From: an uncultured Flavobacteriales bacterium
GTDB taxonomy: Bacteria > Bacteroidota > Bacteroidia > Flavobacteriales > BACL11
Direction of reading: 5' to 3'
DNA length: 6,934 nt
Assembly: GCA_913052655.1 (NCBI GenBank)
Contig: CAJXFN010000072.1
Location: 1-6,934, forward strand
Under the pieces are notes generated by a model. That model made no database searches, was not told where the DNA came from, and saw nothing but the letters and a program-made list of their open reading frames with translations. Position 1 is the stretch's first letter, and each line of letters starts with the position of its first letter. Position numbers and translations under genes: made by a program. Below are positions 5,703-6,934 of this stretch, one piece after another.

Positions 5703-6934
5703 ATGATATCAATACTTTGGGTAGATGATGAAATAGAATTGTTAAAACCTCATATTATTTATCTTGAAGGTAAAGGTTATAAAATTACTCCAGTGAATAG
5801 TGGTAATGAAGCTCTAGAATTGTTAGATAAAAATTTTTTTCAGTTAGTGTTTTTAGATGAGAATATGCCCGGGCTTTCAGGACTTGAAACTCTAAATCTA
5901 ATTAAGAAAAAAATGCCAAATCTTCCAATTGTTATGATAACTAAAAATGAGGAGGAGAGTATTATGGAAGAGGCAATCGGTTCTAAAATATCTGATTATT
6001 TAATTAAGCCTGTAAATCCAAGTCAGATTTTACTTTCTATAAAAAAGAATATTGATACGAGTAGATTAATAGAGGAAAAGACTACAAGAGATTATCAAAC
6101 AGAATTTAGAAACATTACAATTAGTCTTTCTTCCAATTTAGATATACACGAATGGAGAGATGTTTATAAAAAGTTAACCTATTGGGAACTTGAGTTAGAA
6201 CAAGCGGGAGATAGAAGTGTTGAGGAAATTCTTTCAATGCAGAAAGCGGAAGCAAATATGCAATTTTTCAAGTTTGTAAAAAATAATTATAAAGATTGGA
6301 TAAATGGAGATGATGCACCATTGTTTTCACACAATATTGTTCGAAAGAAGGTTCTTCCATTAATTGATGAAGGTAAACCAACTTACTTAATTATAATTGA
6401 TAATTTAAGATTTGATCAGTGGAAGGTGATTCAACCTTTGTTAGATCCGTATTTTTCTATTAAAGAATACGCATATTGTAGTATTTTGCCTACAGCAACT
6501 CAGTATTCTAGAAATGCTTTATTCTCTGGAATGATGCCAAGTGAAATCAAGATGAAATTTCCTGAATTATGGTTAGATGATAGTGATGAAGGGGGGAAGA
6601 ATTTGCATGAAAAAGAACTTTTAATTGATCAATTAAAAAGATTTTCTAGCTTTGAAGATATTACTTTTAACAAAGTATTTAATCTTGATCATGGTAAGAA
6701 GGTGTTAGATAAATTGAATGAATTTTTAAAAAAACCATTAAATGTAATAGTATATAATTTTGTAGATATTTTATCACATGCCAAAACAGAGATGAGAATG
6801 ATTAAAGAGCTAACAAATGATGAGAAATCTTATCGTGACTTAACATTAACCTGGTTTAAAAACTCTCCTCTTTTTGATTTATTAAAACATCTTTCTTCAA
6901 TTGATTGTACAGTTATAATTACATCAGATCATGG
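5703..6934 (+). CDS. porX: PorX-like response regulator with alkaline-phosphatase-superfamily (PglZ-like) output domain, 3' end outside window
   Basis: PorX of Porphyromonas gingivalis works with the sensor PorY to control type IX secretion. Its output domain is an alkaline-phosphatase-fold phosphodiesterase, not a classical DNA-binding domain. Here residues 1-118 form a receiver domain: acidic pair Asp8-Asp9 (ILWVDDE), phospho-acceptor Asp52 (VFLDENMPG), Thr80 (MITK) and Lys102 (LIKPVNP). A helical linker (about 119-220) leads into the phosphatase-like domain. Candidate metal and active-site residues are Asp233 (IIIDNLRFDQW), Thr264 or Thr266 (LPTATQYSR), Asp354 and His359 (NFVDILSHAKTE), and Asp409-His410 (TSDH) at the window edge. 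About 410 of an expected ~515-525 residues are visible. An in-frame TAA at 5694-5696 makes 5703 the furthest upstream possible ATG. No other type IX secretion gene is in the window, so the regulatory role comes from family knowledge. It is divergent from the HD gene. Confidence 0.94.
   Translation, partial: MISILWVDDEIELLKPHIIYLEGKGYKITPVNSGNEALELLDKNFFQLVFLDENMPGLSGLETLNLIKKKMPNLPIVMITKNEEESIMEEAIGSKISDYLIKPVNPSQILLSIKKNIDTSRLIEEKTTRDYQTEFRNITISLSSNLDIHEWRDVYKKLTYWELELEQAGDRSVEEILSMQKAEANMQFFKFVKNNYKDWINGDDAPLFSHNIVRKKVLPLIDEGKPTYLIIIDNLRFDQWKVIQPLLDPYFSIKEYAYCSILPTATQYSRNALFSGMMPSEIKMKFPELWLDDSDEGGKNLHEKELLIDQLKRFSSFEDITFNKVFNLDHGKKVLDKLNEFLKKPLNVIVYNFVDILSHAKTEMRMIKELTNDEKSYRDLTLTWFKNSPLFDLLKHLSSIDCTVIITSDH

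Noticed and set aside
1..6934. tRNA, CRISPR, mobile element, prophage or defence-system content
   Set aside because: The window is almost fully covered by recognisable housekeeping genes. The largest gap is 55 bp, and I saw no regular spaced repeats, terminal inverted repeats, transposase or integrase motifs.

Overview
The window looks like a chromosomal housekeeping segment from a low-G+C (roughly 30% by eye) member of the Bacteroidota, most likely a flavobacterium. The reasons are the one-piece LpxC-FabZ fusion, a PorX-type response regulator with an alkaline-phosphatase-superfamily (PglZ-like) output domain, K/N/I-rich proteins, and the absence of Shine-Dalgarno sequences before any start. 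I cannot name a genus or species from the sequence alone.

Layout. Six genes read leftward on the minus strand, in transcription order: an HD-domain phosphohydrolase (5647-4412), lpxD (4386-3364), lpxC/fabZ (3364-1982), lpxA (1978-1196), efp (1190-624) and the first 199 codons of serC (599 to the left edge). Gaps are very short: 25 bp, a 1-bp overlap, 3 bp, 5 bp and 24 bp, so the set reads as one operon, possibly with an internal promoter before lpxD. Diverging from it across a 55-bp spacer, a porX-like gene starts at 5703 and runs off the right edge after 410 complete codons. There is no non-coding stretch over 300 bases, and I see no tRNA, rRNA, CRISPR array, insertion sequence or prophage gene.

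How the genes work together. LpxA, LpxC and LpxD carry out the first three committed steps of lipid A synthesis: O-acylation of UDP-GlcNAc, deacetylation, and N-acylation. FabZ, fused to LpxC, consumes the same 3-hydroxyacyl-ACP pool that LpxA and LpxD draw on, so the locus sits at the branch between phospholipid and lipid A synthesis. At the positions that act as acyl-chain rulers in E. coli (LpxA Gly173, LpxD Met290), both enzymes here appear to carry glycine, which fits the long 3-hydroxy acyl chains typical of Bacteroidota lipid A. EF-P and SerC are unrelated housekeeping functions downstream. The HD protein and PorX are both predicted metal-dependent phosphoesterases encoded back to back.

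I did not find a clearly new system. The observations most worth checking are the paired glycine rulers, the in-frame TAA-TTT-ATG junction between lpxC/fabZ and lpxA, and the divergent HD/PorX phosphoesterase pair.
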